DNA of 53,675 nucleotides from positions 1-53,675 of IMG/VR virus record IMGVR_UViG_3300009180_000052. One strand, written 5' to 3'. Each line of letters starts with the position of its first letter. Position 1 is the stretch's first letter. The stretch is from a virus. The notes under the pieces are model-generated. The model worked only from the letters and a program-made list of their open reading frames with translations. It was not told where the DNA came from and searched no databases. Below, in pieces: positions 8,526-15,837 of the stretch. Both the position numbers and the translations under genes were made by a program.

Positions 8526-9011
8526 TTACCAAAGTGCGTTAATAAGAGTTGCTGTAGTACCTGTTGCTTTAACTTTTAAAACTTGTACAGGTAAAACTGT
8601 TCCAATTGGAGTAGCGTTAAATGTAACATCATCACCACCAATAGTAGTAACTGCAACATTACCTGCACCACCAATAAATAAGAAAGCACCCGTATTACCA
8701 AGACCTGTTTGAGGTGATTGTTGGTAAATTCTGAATGTTTGACCTCCTGTTGGAAAAATGTTGGCATTTAAGGTAAGTTGAGTTTGACTATCAACAGTTA
8801 CTACTGTTGCTGCTGTTGATGCAGAAATATTATAAACAACATCACCTGTTTTTACATTGTCAAAAATAAAATCACCTGTAACGGTAATTAATTTATTTGT
8901 TACAACACTTGTATTAGCACCTGTATGTATAAGATACGGAGAAGGTACTACTGCGTTATCCGAAGGAATAACCGCCAATGCTCTTGAAAAAGTTGTTTTA
9001 AAAACTGACAT
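8526..9011 (-). CDS. Beta-rich virion protein (decoration or spike-like)
   Basis: 161 residues, beta-rich, with almost no charged residues after the first 20. Residues about 34-95 form a domain with a TSVVTNKLI...F...GDVVYNI...T.LTLNANIF pattern. The same pattern occurs as an insert in the adaptor gene ending at 48288. No signal or membrane segment is present. A capsid-decorating or tail-surface role is plausible. It stands next to small structural genes, and the exact role is unknown. Confidence 0.6.
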   Translation of the reverse strand: MSVFKTTFSRALAVIPSDNAVVPSPYLIHTGANTSVVTNKLITVTGDFIFDNVKTGDVVYNISASTAATVVTVDSQTQLTLNANIFPTGGQTFRIYQQSPQTGLGNTGAFLFIGGAGNVAVTTIGGDDVTFNATPIGTVLPVQVLKVKATGTTATLINALW

Positions 9012-9016
9012 ATTTT

Positions 9017-9190
9017 TTATTTTTTATCTTGATAAGGAAATGCTCTATTTAATGCGTCTCTTCTTGCCTTGCATCCACAATCTTTTCCTGTAACCTTAGT
9101 TATAGCTTCAGCAACTTTTTTAATTCCTGTTATAGTTGTAATTTTCTCAATTGTGTCTCCAAGACCTTTGCTTTTATTTTGTTGCTCCAT
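9017..9190 (-). CDS. Small Cys-containing phage protein (GKDCGCKxRRDALN type)
   Basis: 57 residues from the ATG at 9190. That start is preferred over an in-frame upstream one because it has the AATCAAATGG leader and avoids overlapping the previous gene. The C-terminal motif TGKDCGCKARRDALNRAFPY is a recurring feature of small proteins in phages of Bacteroidota and marine phages. The Cys pair plus basic residues suggest metal or nucleic-acid binding. The function is unknown. Confidence 0.7.
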   Translation of the reverse strand: MEQQNKSKGLGDTIEKITTITGIKKVAEAITKVTGKDCGCKARRDALNRAFPYQDKK

Positions 9191-9200
9191 TTGATTAGAT

Positions 9201-9491
9201 TTAATATTTGCCTTTACGACCTTTAGGATTACTTGTTGTTGAACCACCCGGTCCTGCCCATAAGTTTTTGCAAGCCCAATACCTTGGAGTTAATTTATCT
9301 GTAGCTGTATCGCAACTATGTCTTGCTTTAAAACTTTTGCGAGCAGCAGCAGAGTAATTATTCCCATATCCCTTTGCTCCAAAGTGGAGGAGTTTCTCCT
9401 CCCCATTGGAACAGGCTTTAACCATCTTCTTTTTCCCCGGTCTATCCGAAGCAGTAGGACGGTTACATTGCATTTTTGACTTATCAGCCAT
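9201..9491 (-). CDS. Small basic phage protein with KSFKARH motif (DUF6321-like)
   Basis: 96 residues, basic. The KSFKARHSCDTATDKLTPRY segment followed by WACKNLW matches a short conserved phage domain (KSFRARH...LTPxYWxCK). That domain is common near virion genes in many unrelated phages and also as an extension of larger virion proteins. Its biochemical role is not known. The N-terminal half has MVKACSNGEEKLLHFG, also typical of the group. Confidence 0.7.
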   Translation of the reverse strand: MADKSKMQCNRPTASDRPGKKKMVKACSNGEEKLLHFGAKGYGNNYSAAARKSFKARHSCDTATDKLTPRYWACKNLWAGPGGSTTSNPKGRKGKY

Positions 9492-9508
9492 ATCTTAACA
9501 GTTTCTGA

Positions 9509-9531
9509 TTCTGTATGCTACGCACACAGAA
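9509..9531. other. Intergenic hairpin
   Basis: TTCTGT and ACAGAA arms plus TGC/GCA flank a TAC loop with one A-C mismatch. It sits between the stop at 9533 and the next start at 9491 on the minus strand. There is no T-run, so it is more likely an mRNA-stability or processing structure than a terminator. Confidence 0.4.
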
Positions 9532-9532
9532 A

Positions 9533-9715
9533 TTAGTTTCTAAAGTCTCTTCTTGAATGTCCCGGGTCTTGACGTTTGTCTTTTTCTTTTATCTCAGGAA
9601 TAACATATTCATCCTTTGGGGCTTTCGCCTTAGGAATTTCTGCTAATACCTCTTCAGAAATTTCAAGGTTGTCTTGAATAATTTCATCTTTTGATTTTTT
9701 TAATCCGTTTGCCAT
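9533..9715 (-). CDS. Small charged protein, unknown
   Basis: 60 residues, highly charged (KKSKDEIIQDNLEISEEVLA), ending in DPGHSRRDFRN. A similar GHxxRDFR ending occurs in other small phage proteins. No cysteine and no membrane segment. It is part of the run of short late genes between the lysis cassette and the chaperonin genes. The function is unknown. Confidence 0.6.
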   Translation of the reverse strand: MANGLKKSKDEIIQDNLEISEEVLAEIPKAKAPKDEYVIPEIKEKDKRQDPGHSRRDFRN

Positions 9716-9736
9716 AACTTTTTTTTTAAAAATTAA

Positions 9737-9913
9737 TTACATTGCTTTCTTAGTAGCACCTTTGCCTGCACCTTTGATAGGTCCTTTAGAAGGAACACCA
9801 CCTGTCATAGCTAATGGTTTTGCTTTTAATGCATTTTTAATTGAAGGAGCCACCGGTCCTGAAGGCATTTTCATTCTTGATGATGCCGGTAAGTTTGGAG
9901 TTGACTTTGCCAT
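9737..9913 (-). CDS. Small basic Pro/Lys-rich protein
   Basis: 58 residues, read from ATG at 9913 to TAA at 9737. The composition is Lys, Pro, Ala and Gly (SIKNALKAKPLAMTGGVPSK and GPIKGAGKGATKKAM), without acidic residues and probably disordered. Coding is supported by exact fit between neighbours and the same orientation. Possible roles are head-interior or nucleic-acid binding. The function is unknown. Confidence 0.6.
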   Translation of the reverse strand: MAKSTPNLPASSRMKMPSGPVAPSIKNALKAKPLAMTGGVPSKGPIKGAGKGATKKAM

Positions 9914-9933
9914 TTTTTTGTTTTTTATTTTTT

Positions 9934-10128
9934 TTATAATGATTGTAAACCTTGTAAGCCTTTAATACGAGTAAAGCTACTTTGTTTTGTATTTTTGTTC
10001 CTACCTATTCTGTCTTTTAACTTTTCTTTACCTTCTTGAATAGCTTTAATTTTTCTTGCTTGCTCATTCTTAAATGTAATAGCATCTAGTGTTTCTTGCA
10101 GGGTCTCTGCTTTTTTACCTTGTACCAT
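9934..10128 (-). CDS. Small helical basic protein, unknown
   Basis: 64 residues, Lys-rich and helical (ETLQETLDAITFKNEQARKI). It is the first gene after a minus-strand TAnnTTTG box at 10155-10162. It therefore leads the unit running toward the lysis genes. No family recognised. Confidence 0.6.
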   Translation of the reverse strand: MVQGKKAETLQETLDAITFKNEQARKIKAIQEGKEKLKDRIGRNKNTKQSSFTRIKGLQGLQSL

Positions 10129-10154
10129 AAATTAAAATTATTAACTTTACAGTA

Positions 10155-10162
10155 CAAATGTA
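10155..10162 (-). promoter_or_regulatory. Bacteroidota-type -7 box (TACATTTG)
   Basis: TACATTTG on the minus strand ends 26 nt before the ATG at 10128, giving a leader of about 20 nt. It lies in the divergent gap shared with the plus-strand winged-helix gene that starts at 10178, so that product could control it. Confidence 0.55.
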
Positions 10163-10177
10163 ATAAAATTTAATGAA

Positions 10178-10642
10178 ATGAAATCACCTCCTAGCGACTA
10201 CCTAAAATTTTGGCGGGTCATCCGTTATTATATGAAAGCAAAACACGGCTTAGGTCAAGCTGACTTAGACATTATCCTGTTCCTTTACTCAGAAAGCTAC
10301 TTTGGAAGAAAAGACTTTGACAGATTTGCCGAACTTGTAAGTTGGGAAGTAAATAGATTTGTTAGGCTACACCAAGAAGGGTGGATTGAAACGTTCAGAA
10401 AAGGGCGTGGACCTAGGAGCAGAGCCCTATACCAACTATCATTCAAGGCTACCCGTGTCGTACTTGACATCTATAGAAAACTAAATGGGGATGAAATCCC
10501 CACTAGCTTATCATCTAACCCTATGTTTTTAAAAAATGTCTCCTACAACGATAAAGTTTATCGCAATATGATTTTGGAAATGAATAAGTACCAAAAAGCA
10601 AAAAGGATAATAGCACGAACAGCTACAAAAGATGATGATTAA
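10178..10642 (+). CDS. Winged-helix DNA-binding protein (MarR-like fold), lone plus-strand gene
   Basis: 154 residues. The region LGQADLDIILFLYSESYFGR followed by EVNRFVRLHQEGWIETFRKG and RALYQLSFKATRVVLDIYRK reads as a helix-turn-helix plus wing of the MarR/PadR kind. Spacing of helices, the basic wing (RKGRGPRSR) and the terminal dimerisation-like helix all fit. It is the only plus-strand gene between 1 and 14 kb, divergent from a late promoter and convergent with groES (3' overlap of 4 nt). A role as regulator of late transcription is inferred. Confidence 0.65.
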   Translation: MKSPPSDYLKFWRVIRYYMKAKHGLGQADLDIILFLYSESYFGRKDFDRFAELVSWEVNRFVRLHQEGWIETFRKGRGPRSRALYQLSFKATRVVLDIYRKLNGDEIPTSLSSNPMFLKNVSYNDKVYRNMILEMNKYQKAKRIIARTATKDDD

Positions 10643-10896
10643 ATAACAACTACCACATCCCTCTCGGATATAATGGTATATTGAGCGTCATCAATCAGCA
10701 TCGTAAAACTATGTGCCTTATCGTAGTACAACTCATCACCTTCGTGAATAACACTTACGTCAGTGCCGGGGGCTATCACCATACCACGCTTGTAGCGTAA
10801 CTGATTGGTATCCTCACCTGACAAAATCAATCCCGACTCAGTCTTAATGTTTTCTTGAACGTCTTTAACAATCAAGTATTTGCCTATTGGTTTCAT
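10639..10896 (-). CDS. groES: Phage co-chaperonin GroES
   Basis: 85 residues, slightly shorter than bacterial GroES (about 95). Recognisable are GKYLIVKDVQENIKTESGLI at the N-terminus, the mobile-loop region (SGLILSGEDTNQLR), the KRGMVIAPGTD strand, GDELYYDKA, and the IISERDVVVVI C-terminal strand. It caps the GroEL-type ring encoded 0.5 kb upstream in the same orientation. Phage co-chaperonins assist capsid folding. The mobile loop lacks the usual IVL tripeptide, which may fit it to its own GroEL rather than the host's. Confidence 0.85.
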   Translation of the reverse strand: MKPIGKYLIVKDVQENIKTESGLILSGEDTNQLRYKRGMVIAPGTDVSVIHEGDELYYDKAHSFTMLIDDAQYTIISERDVVVVI

Positions 10897-10906
10897 TTGT
10901 TTTGTT

Positions 10907-11425
10907 TTATTTCCAATGATTATTGTCAGTCTCCCACCAAAAAGTTAAGTCCTCAGTGCTGTCGTTGTAATACTCACCTACATAGTTTGAGTTATACACA
11001 GACCCCACATTCTCAAACATTGCCACCGTGTATATGTCAGTGATACCCATATCTTTTAAATACTTATCTAAAAAAGTATAGTTACCACCTTTGATAACAC
11101 CTGCTTCAACCAATAATACCCTTTTGTTTTGCAGCTTATGCCCGTAAATAGCCATAATACTATTCAGTTCACCTAAGTATTTATCGTCCCAATGCTCGTC
11201 AGGATAGGGTACATCGACCCCAAATCCATCACAAATCTCACCATTTAAACTAAGTAAGTGCCTCAAAGTCTGACCAATTATAGACGAATAGTCTGTAGAT
11301 ACAGTTATGATAACCGTATTGTCAGCACTAAACCCATCTCTGCTTAACTCAGTAGCTATGTTATCTATCAAGAACTGCTCGTCATTGAACGATACGTTCA
11401 ATATTTTTTTATTGCTGTTGCTCAT
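10907..11425 (-). CDS. Phosphoribosyltransferase-fold protein within the chaperonin cassette
   Basis: 172 residues from the ATG at 11425, which is preferred because the upstream in-frame part lies within groEL. The segment KRVLLVEAGVIKGGNYTFLD resembles the PRPP-binding loop of type I phosphoribosyltransferases (hhhhDDhhTTG). However, the acidic pair is replaced by Glu-Ala and the Thr by Lys, so catalysis is doubtful. The N-terminal strand and helix (KKILNVSFNDEQFLIDNIAT) fit the Rossmann-like core. It overlaps groEL by 17 nt and precedes groES by 10 nt. Its link to the chaperonin is unexplained; it could be a substrate, adaptor or salvage enzyme. Confidence 0.6.
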   Translation of the reverse strand: MSNSNKKILNVSFNDEQFLIDNIATELSRDGFSADNTVIITVSTDYSSIIGQTLRHLLSLNGEICDGFGVDVPYPDEHWDDKYLGELNSIMAIYGHKLQNKRVLLVEAGVIKGGNYTFLDKYLKDMGITDIYTVAMFENVGSVYNSNYVGEYYNDSTEDLTFWWETDNNHWK

Positions 11426-13025
11426 AAGTACGTGCCATTGTAATGATTGCATTAGTGCTTAAAATAGTTACCGCTACACTGACAGCATTTTGTAATGCTG
11501 ACCTTGTAACTTTTAATGGGTCAATAACACCCATCTCAATCAAGTCACCCATCTGACCTGTCTTCAGATTATACCCGTGACCAACCGGAGTGCTGTCCTT
11601 GTACACATCACTTGGTTTAAGACCTGCGTTAGCCAATATCTGTTGGAATGGAGACATCAGTGCATTGCGAACAATAGCAACTGCTGCATCATACTCAGGA
11701 CTTTGACTTGGTCCTCCAATCTCAGCACTCTCATCAAGTAGTGCCTTGCCCGCACCCGGTAATATCCCTTCCTCAAGTGCAGACCTTACTGCACACACAG
11801 CGTCATCAACCCTGTCGTACAACTCTTTTTGCTCAAGGTCAGTCTGACCACCCACAAATATCACACCTATACCACCCGTAAGTGATGCAATACGCTCCAA
11901 CAAAAAGTCTTTGTCACCTTTCTTAGTCGCTTCTTTGTGTGCGTCCCACAACTGCTTAACCCTTTCGTCAACCATTTTCTCATCAGCTTTAGCTGTACTT
12001 CTGATAATAACAGTTTTGTCTTTGCCAACAATAACTTTACTTGCGTGACCCAAGTCACCATAGTTGATATGGCTTAAGTCATCACCCGTCTTCTCGCTAT
12101 AGTAAGTTGCACCTACACTAATTGCAATGTCCTGCATCAACTCGTGCTGCTTGTAGCCAAAATTTGGCGGAGGCACAGCCACCACTTTCAAATTCCCCTT
12201 AACTGAGTTTGCTGCAAGTGTATTTACCACGTTAGTGTTGCACGGAGAAATAATCAACAGCTTTTTTCCTTCTGATATAATTGGTTTCAACACATTCTCA
12301 ATCTGTAAAATATTAGCTATCTCAATGTCACACACCAAAACCATAGTGTCTTCAAAGACACACTCGTCTTTCTTTTGGTCGTTGATAAACATTGAACTCA
12401 AATACCCTCTGTCAAACTTTAACCCTTTAGTCGTCTCTGCATATGTCTCTGATGTTTGACTACGCTCAACCGTTACAATACCGGTCTTACCCACATCCTT
12501 ATAAACCTCTGCAATAATCCTACCTATCTCTCTGTCATTGTTAGCTGATAATGCCGCCACGTCCAATAGCATTGCACTACTAACCTTCTTTGCCTTACGT
12601 CTTAACTTCTCCACCACCTTATTGCTTATGTCCACCATATGTCTCAGTACCTCCGTTCTGTTCATATCATCTTTGATATGCTCAAGACCACCAAGTACCA
12701 ATCCCTCTGTCAAAACAATAGCTGTTGTCGTGCCATCACCCGCAGCGGTAGCTGTCTTGTCTGCCGCCTCTTTCATCATCTTAACCGCAAGGTTCTCTGA
12801 TGGGTCAATCAAGTCAATTGACTTAGCAACTGTTACACCATCCTTAGTAACTGTGATGCCGTGTGTGTGATGTGGACTCTCAATGAGCACCGTGTTACCA
12901 CTTGGTCCAAGAGTTGACTTAACAGCCTTTGACATCTTGATGACACCACTGATAAGTTTCTTTCTTCCTTCACTTCCGAACTGCAAATCCTTGGGTGAGT
13001 ACCCAATTCCTGATGTTTCTACCAT
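11409..13025 (-). CDS. groEL: Phage group I chaperonin GroEL
   Basis: 538 residues from the ATG at 13025. Diagnostic segments are KSTLGPSGNTVLIE, the ATP motif AGDGTTTAIVLTEG, DRGYLSSMFI, SLTGGIGVIFVGG, ALEEGILPGAGKALL and DPLKVTRSALQNA. Bacterial GroEL has EEG(V/I)(V/L)PGGG at the latter site. The C-terminus ends in TYEQQQ without the GGM repeats of host GroEL. An in-frame ATG at 13055 is rejected because the promoter box lies across it. It should form the folding chamber with the phage GroES. One copy of the 16-nt palindrome lies inside the gene. Confidence 0.93.
   Translation of the reverse strand: MVETSGIGYSPKDLQFGSEGRKKLISGVIKMSKAVKSTLGPSGNTVLIESPHHTHGITVTKDGVTVAKSIDLIDPSENLAVKMMKEAADKTATAAGDGTTTAIVLTEGLVLGGLEHIKDDMNRTEVLRHMVDISNKVVEKLRRKAKKVSSAMLLDVAALSANNDREIGRIIAEVYKDVGKTGIVTVERSQTSETYAETTKGLKFDRGYLSSMFINDQKKDECVFEDTMVLVCDIEIANILQIENVLKPIISEGKKLLIISPCNTNVVNTLAANSVKGNLKVVAVPPPNFGYKQHELMQDIAISVGATYYSEKTGDDLSHINYGDLGHASKVIVGKDKTVIIRSTAKADEKMVDERVKQLWDAHKEATKKGDKDFLLERIASLTGGIGVIFVGGQTDLEQKELYDRVDDAVCAVRSALEEGILPGAGKALLDESAEIGGPSQSPEYDAAVAIVRNALMSPFQQILANAGLKPSDVYKDSTPVGHGYNLKTGQMGDLIEMGVIDPLKVTRSALQNAVSVAVTILSTNAIITMARTYEQQQ
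12346..12361. repeat. 16-nt palindrome GTGTCTTYRAAGACAC, copy 1 (inside groEL)
   Basis: GTGTCTTCAAAGACAC. On the coding strand it encodes VFEDT. It is identical to the intergenic copies next to the ribozymes. Confidence 0.9.
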
Positions 13026-13052
13026 TTCATTAAGTTTAATTTTACTATTGTA

Positions 13053-13060
13053 CAAATATA
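13053..13060 (-). promoter_or_regulatory. Bacteroidota-type -7 box (TATATTTG) for the chaperonin cassette
   Basis: TATATTTG on the minus strand gives a predicted start near 13048 and a leader of about 22 nt to the ATG at 13025. It decides the groEL start, since the longer frame would begin inside the box. Confidence 0.65.
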
Positions 13061-13152
13061 GTCAATGCGTGGTATATTAACCACTATTTTAGAAAAATTT
13101 TTATTAACCAAGTATATATTTACCCGTTAGGGTTAAAATGATATTCTGTGTT

Positions 13153-13468
13153 ATGTCGGTGTCTATGTCGATATTTCACACATAAATGTCGGTTTATGAC
13201 GATTTTATGTCGGTTTAAAAAAAAACGACATTGACTTAAGTTAATTAGTACCAATGAGTTACACAGTTATCAGCATCTAAATGCCGATAATGCGGAAAAT
13301 TTTCCTATACTTCTATCTATATATTACTACTCTTCTTATTATTTTTATTACTCTATAATCTATTTAAAATCGACATTTTCGACATTAAAATAATAAAGTA
13401 TTAATAATCAATAAGTTAAAAAAATAAAATCGACATAAAATCGACATAAAAACTATACTAAAATGTCG
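13153..13468. repeat. Array A of CGACAT/ATGTCG repeats (candidate origin or operator)
   Basis: Eleven copies of the hexamer. As ATGTCG: 13153, 13165, 13186, 13207, 13463. As CGACAT: 13226, 13371, 13380, 13431, 13442. One more near-copy (ATGACG) is at 13197. An AT-rich tract of about 60 nt (13310-13370) lies in the middle. The stretch 13061-13485 has no supportable gene on either strand. Pairs spaced 9 nt (13371/13380) and 11 nt (13431/13442) are repeated in array B before the primase-helicase. Confidence 0.75.
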
Positions 13469-13485
13469 ATATTGACATTAATGGG

Positions 13486-13515
13486 CAAAAAGAAACCCAA
13501 CACGCTAATGTTGGG
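13486..13515 (-). terminator. Intrinsic terminator after the 13549 gene
   Basis: On the minus strand CCCAACA-TTAGCG-TGTTGGG is followed by TTTCTTTTT. It lies 33 nt past the stop of the gene at 13549-13779. Confidence 0.8.
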
Positions 13516-13548
13516 TCTGTCAAATGATACTATCCTAAGAGGGGTTCT

Positions 13549-13779
13549 TTAATCCATCTCAGGACCTTCCATCATCTCAGAACGAATGTTACCCAAGTAA
13601 ACAGCCTCAGCCATACGACTTACCTTCTCTGCATTATGCATAGCCTTCTTAACCTGTGCTGCCTTTTGGATTCCTGTCATACTGTTAGGACGATTGTTAA
13701 TCAACATACCATCCTCGATAGTTAAACCGGGACCGGCTTTCTTTTGCTGATAGATACTGTCTTGTAATCTAAGTTTCAT
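13549..13779 (-). CDS. Small helical basic protein, unknown
   Basis: 76 residues, Met- and Lys-rich, helical (TGIQKAAQVKKAMHNAEKVS), with an acidic tail (MMEGPEMD). It is a monocistronic unit with its own terminator and a promoter-like sequence with a palindrome upstream. It stands alone beside repeat array A at the transcriptional switch point. Position and autonomy suggest a small regulator, but no domain is recognised. Confidence 0.65.
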   Translation of the reverse strand: MKLRLQDSIYQQKKAGPGLTIEDGMLINNRPNSMTGIQKAAQVKKAMHNAEKVSRMAEAVYLGNIRSEMMEGPEMD

Positions 13780-13797
13780 AATAATTTTTTTTGAAGT

Positions 13798-13821
13798 TTG
13801 AAATATTTCAAGGTAAAGATA
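13798..13821 (-). promoter_or_regulatory. Promoter-like box with overlapping palindromic operator
   Basis: On the minus strand TATCTTTA (13814-13821) resembles TAnnTTTG but ends in A. Immediately downstream is the perfect 14-nt palindrome TTGAAATATTTCAA (13798-13811), where the transcript would begin. This is a likely operator for the 13549-13779 gene. Confidence 0.45.
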
Positions 13822-13851
13822 AGAAATTTATTAGATGGTTTTAGTGTTTGG

Positions 13852-14046
13852 GCTATATAGCGGTTTGGCGAAGCGAGCCGTCAACCGGAAGTGACATTTT
13901 TTTTAGGGGGTGGGGGTCTGCTTTCAAAATTTCCGTCCGATATTTTTGGCGTTTTGCTTAGCCACTACGTGCCTGCCTGCCTGCCTTACATTGCGTCCCT
14001 GCATCCTGCCTGCCTGCATCCCCTTTGCCATTGCCTGCATCCCCTT
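13852..14046. other. GC-rich structured intergenic segment with CTGC-type repeats
   Basis: No convincing gene. It contains the palindrome GCTATATAGC (13852-13861), a long imperfect hairpin with CGGTT/AACCG arms (13861-13887) followed by a T8 run (13897-13904), and a G-rich patch. It also has a C-rich tract at 13970-14046 made of CTGCCTGC and CCTGCATCC units. The GC content is far above the AT-rich surroundings. It could be a small RNA, a packaging signal or imported DNA. Confidence 0.4.
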
Positions 14047-14051
14047 CGTTA

Positions 14052-14067
14052 GTGTCTTTGAAGACAC
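14052..14067. repeat. 16-nt palindrome GTGTCTTYRAAGACAC, copy 2 (early control region)
   Basis: GTGTCTTTGAAGACAC, followed at once by a second small hairpin (AAAGCC/GGCTTT, 14067-14089). No hammerhead core is adjacent. Confidence 0.85.
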
Positions 14068-14199
14068 AAAGCCCTAAGAAAGAAGGCTTTATCCCCCTCC
14101 TATTAATATTAAACTTAAACATAGTACGGGATTATCGAAGCCTCAAGCCCTTTATTTGCAAGGGTTTGCGTATAAACAATAAAAAAAAGCAAATATTTA

Positions 14200-14230
14200 T
14201 TTGGTGGAATGGAGTAATAAACTATATTTG
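14200..14230 (+). promoter_or_regulatory. Main early promoter
   Basis: TTTG at 14200-14203, a 19-nt spacer, and TATATTTG at 14223-14230 match the Bacteroidota -33/-7 consensus in sequence and spacing. The transcript would start near 14235, about 34 nt before the first early gene. The upstream region 14068-14199 holds no supportable gene. Confidence 0.8.
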
Positions 14231-14268
14231 TGAAAGAATTAATCAAATAACAATCAAAATTTAAACAA

Positions 14269-14907
14269 ATGAGTCAATTACTATCAATCGAAACGGCTTT
14301 CTTAAGCCTGCCTCAAGTCAAGCAGGGCTTGAATTTGAGCGAAATTAGGAGCGTGCAAAGGACTATCACCAATGCCAAAAAGAAAAAATTTGAACAAACT
14401 ATTGCCTTGAGTAAGTTAGTTACTACGGCTGTAGATTGGTTTCAGTCGGAGGAAGGGCAAAGAGTTTGCACCGATGAGGGTATTGCTTGGAGCAATGAGG
14501 AGATTGGAAAGAAAGTTTTTGGATGGCAAAAAAGTTTTTTCTACAAAGTAGTGAAAGCAGGACGCCTACAGCCCGAGGTTATCGAGTCGTTCAATGTTAA
14601 GTGCAATGAGGTTGAGGCACAAGGTGAGGAGCCAAATAGAAGCCTTGAGGGTTTATTAAAGTTTGCAAAGCAGGTGGAATCGGGCACCAATGCAGGTGGA
14701 GAAGGCGGAGACGCTGAAAGCGGAGAAAGTGAAAGTGAGCCTCAAGTTGAAACACGTGTTGAAACCATTTTAACTTTCACGTACAAAAGCGAAGGCGGAA
14801 ACGTTTCAGTGAGAATCGATGCGAACGGCTTAGTAAAAACCACAAACAGCGATGAGCAAATCAGGGAGGCAATCGCTGTATTGAATTTCAGTTTACAAAA
14901 TAGATAA
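14269..14907 (+). CDS. First early protein, unknown function
   Basis: 212 residues. The N-terminal 130 residues are helical and basic (SVQRTITNAKKKKFEQTIAL, then EIGKKVFGWQKSFFYKVVKA, reminiscent of a DNA-binding helix pair). A Gly/Glu/Ser linker follows (about 135-160). The C-terminal small beta domain (TILTFTYKSEGGNVSVRIDA) may mediate oligomerisation. Being first behind the strongest early promoter suggests an early regulatory or host-takeover role. No family recognised. Confidence 0.7.
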   Translation: MSQLLSIETAFLSLPQVKQGLNLSEIRSVQRTITNAKKKKFEQTIALSKLVTTAVDWFQSEEGQRVCTDEGIAWSNEEIGKKVFGWQKSFFYKVVKAGRLQPEVIESFNVKCNEVEAQGEEPNRSLEGLLKFAKQVESGTNAGGEGGDAESGESESEPQVETRVETILTFTYKSEGGNVSVRIDANGLVKTTNSDEQIREAIAVLNFSLQNR

Positions 14908-14926
14908 CCACTTAAAATTTACCACT

Positions 14927-15805
14927 ATGAACGGAATCATTTATTCAACAACAGGAGAAAGTCGAAGGGGTCAAGTAGCAAGCTACCACTCAAAGCCTTC
15001 GCCATTATTTTTAAACAAAAGCAAACACGCTGTCGATATTGCAGGGCTTAAGCCCGCTCAACAACGTAGTGCAATCAAGTTTGAGGGTGGTGAGTATGAA
15101 TCGAAATTCACTATCGGGTTTGAGGTTGAGAAAAACCAATTAAGCCGTAATGCGGTGAGAGAGTATGAATTATTTTGTGGGTTTGAGCGTGATGGGTCGT
15201 GCGGATACGAAGCCGTTACCCACGTGCTCCCTTTGTTACCTGCAGGTGGGTGGAGGACAAAGGTTTACGATATGATGCACAAAGCCGAAAAGATTATCGA
15301 TGATAGGTTTAGCCCTTCTGATAGGAGATGCGGTGGTCACATCACCATAGCGTGTGAGGGGATGAGTGGTGATGCCTTGAGGGATGCCATCCGTAAAAAT
15401 TGCGGTATTATCCTTGCTCTATTCAAAAAGCGTGTTACTAACAGCTATTGCAGTTACAATAGCAGGATGCAAAATTCAACCGAGTCCACCAATTGGCACC
15501 ACAAGTACCAATTAGCCCTTGTAAAGGGTGGATGCCTTGAGTTTAGGGTTCCGTCTCGCTTTCAGTCAGTTAAGCAAATGATGAGGAGATATGAGCTAAT
15601 GTATGAGATTGTGAGCTACAGCATCGCAACGCCAAATGGCTCCCACGATGGCTTACTTAAGAAAATCAAGCCTATCATTGTTTCAATGTACAACGGCAAC
15701 GAGGATGACGCCAACGAGGTGTTGAGGTTATCAAAGTTATTCAGGGCGTACATTCTGAAAGGTGAGGTGCATCAAGATATTGCACCATACGTGAGAAACT
15801 ATTAA
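14927..15805 (+). CDS. Amidoligase family enzyme (COOH-NH2 ligase)
   Basis: 292 residues, the usual length of phage amidoligases. Conserved features are FTIGFEVEKNQ (strand with two acidic residues), FERDGSCGYEAVTHVLPLLP (family ExDGS..E.V), RRCGGHITIA (family CGxHhH) and CLEFRVPSRFQS. These ATP-dependent enzymes of glutamine-synthetase/ATP-grasp-like fold join carboxyl and amino groups. In phages and bacteria they co-occur with gamma-glutamylcyclotransferase and class II glutamine amidotransferase domains, exactly as in this operon (17612-18730). The substrate is unknown; candidates are cell-wall peptides, protein side chains or small peptides. A hairpin plus hammerhead ribozyme follows 8 nt after the stop. 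Confidence 0.82.
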   Translation: MNGIIYSTTGESRRGQVASYHSKPSPLFLNKSKHAVDIAGLKPAQQRSAIKFEGGEYESKFTIGFEVEKNQLSRNAVREYELFCGFERDGSCGYEAVTHVLPLLPAGGWRTKVYDMMHKAEKIIDDRFSPSDRRCGGHITIACEGMSGDALRDAIRKNCGIILALFKKRVTNSYCSYNSRMQNSTESTNWHHKYQLALVKGGCLEFRVPSRFQSVKQMMRRYELMYEIVSYSIATPNGSHDGLLKKIKPIIVSMYNGNEDDANEVLRLSKLFRAYILKGEVHQDIAPYVRNY

Positions 15806-15813
15806 TCACGAGA

Positions 15814-15837
15814 GGGAGTGTCTTCAAAGACACTTCC
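15814..15837 (+). repeat. Palindrome copy 3 within an 11-bp hairpin abutting ribozyme 1
   Basis: The palindrome GTGTCTTCAAAGACAC (15818-15833) is extended by GGGA/TTCC to an 11-bp stem (one G-U pair). Its last base touches the first base of hammerhead stem III. It lies 8 nt after the amidoligase stop and would be the 3' end structure of that mRNA after cleavage. Confidence 0.88.

Noticed and set aside
11962-11986. Hammerhead-like CTGATGA ... GAAA on the minus strand inside groEL
   Set aside because: No matching stem I or stem III and a poor stem II; the sequence encodes a conserved GroEL segment, so the match is chance.
13026-13055. Longer groEL start at 13055
   Set aside because: The TATATTTG box at 13053-13060 overlaps this ATG, so the transcript begins downstream of it; the start at 13025 matches other phage GroEL proteins.
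13061-13485. Looked for a CRISPR array or small genes among the short repeats
   Set aside because: Repeats are hexamers in both orientations with irregular spacing, without spacers of constant length, and no open frame of useful length exists.
14025-14264. 79-residue plus-strand frame
   Set aside because: It runs across the palindrome, a hairpin and the main early promoter and has no leader motif; composition is not protein-like.
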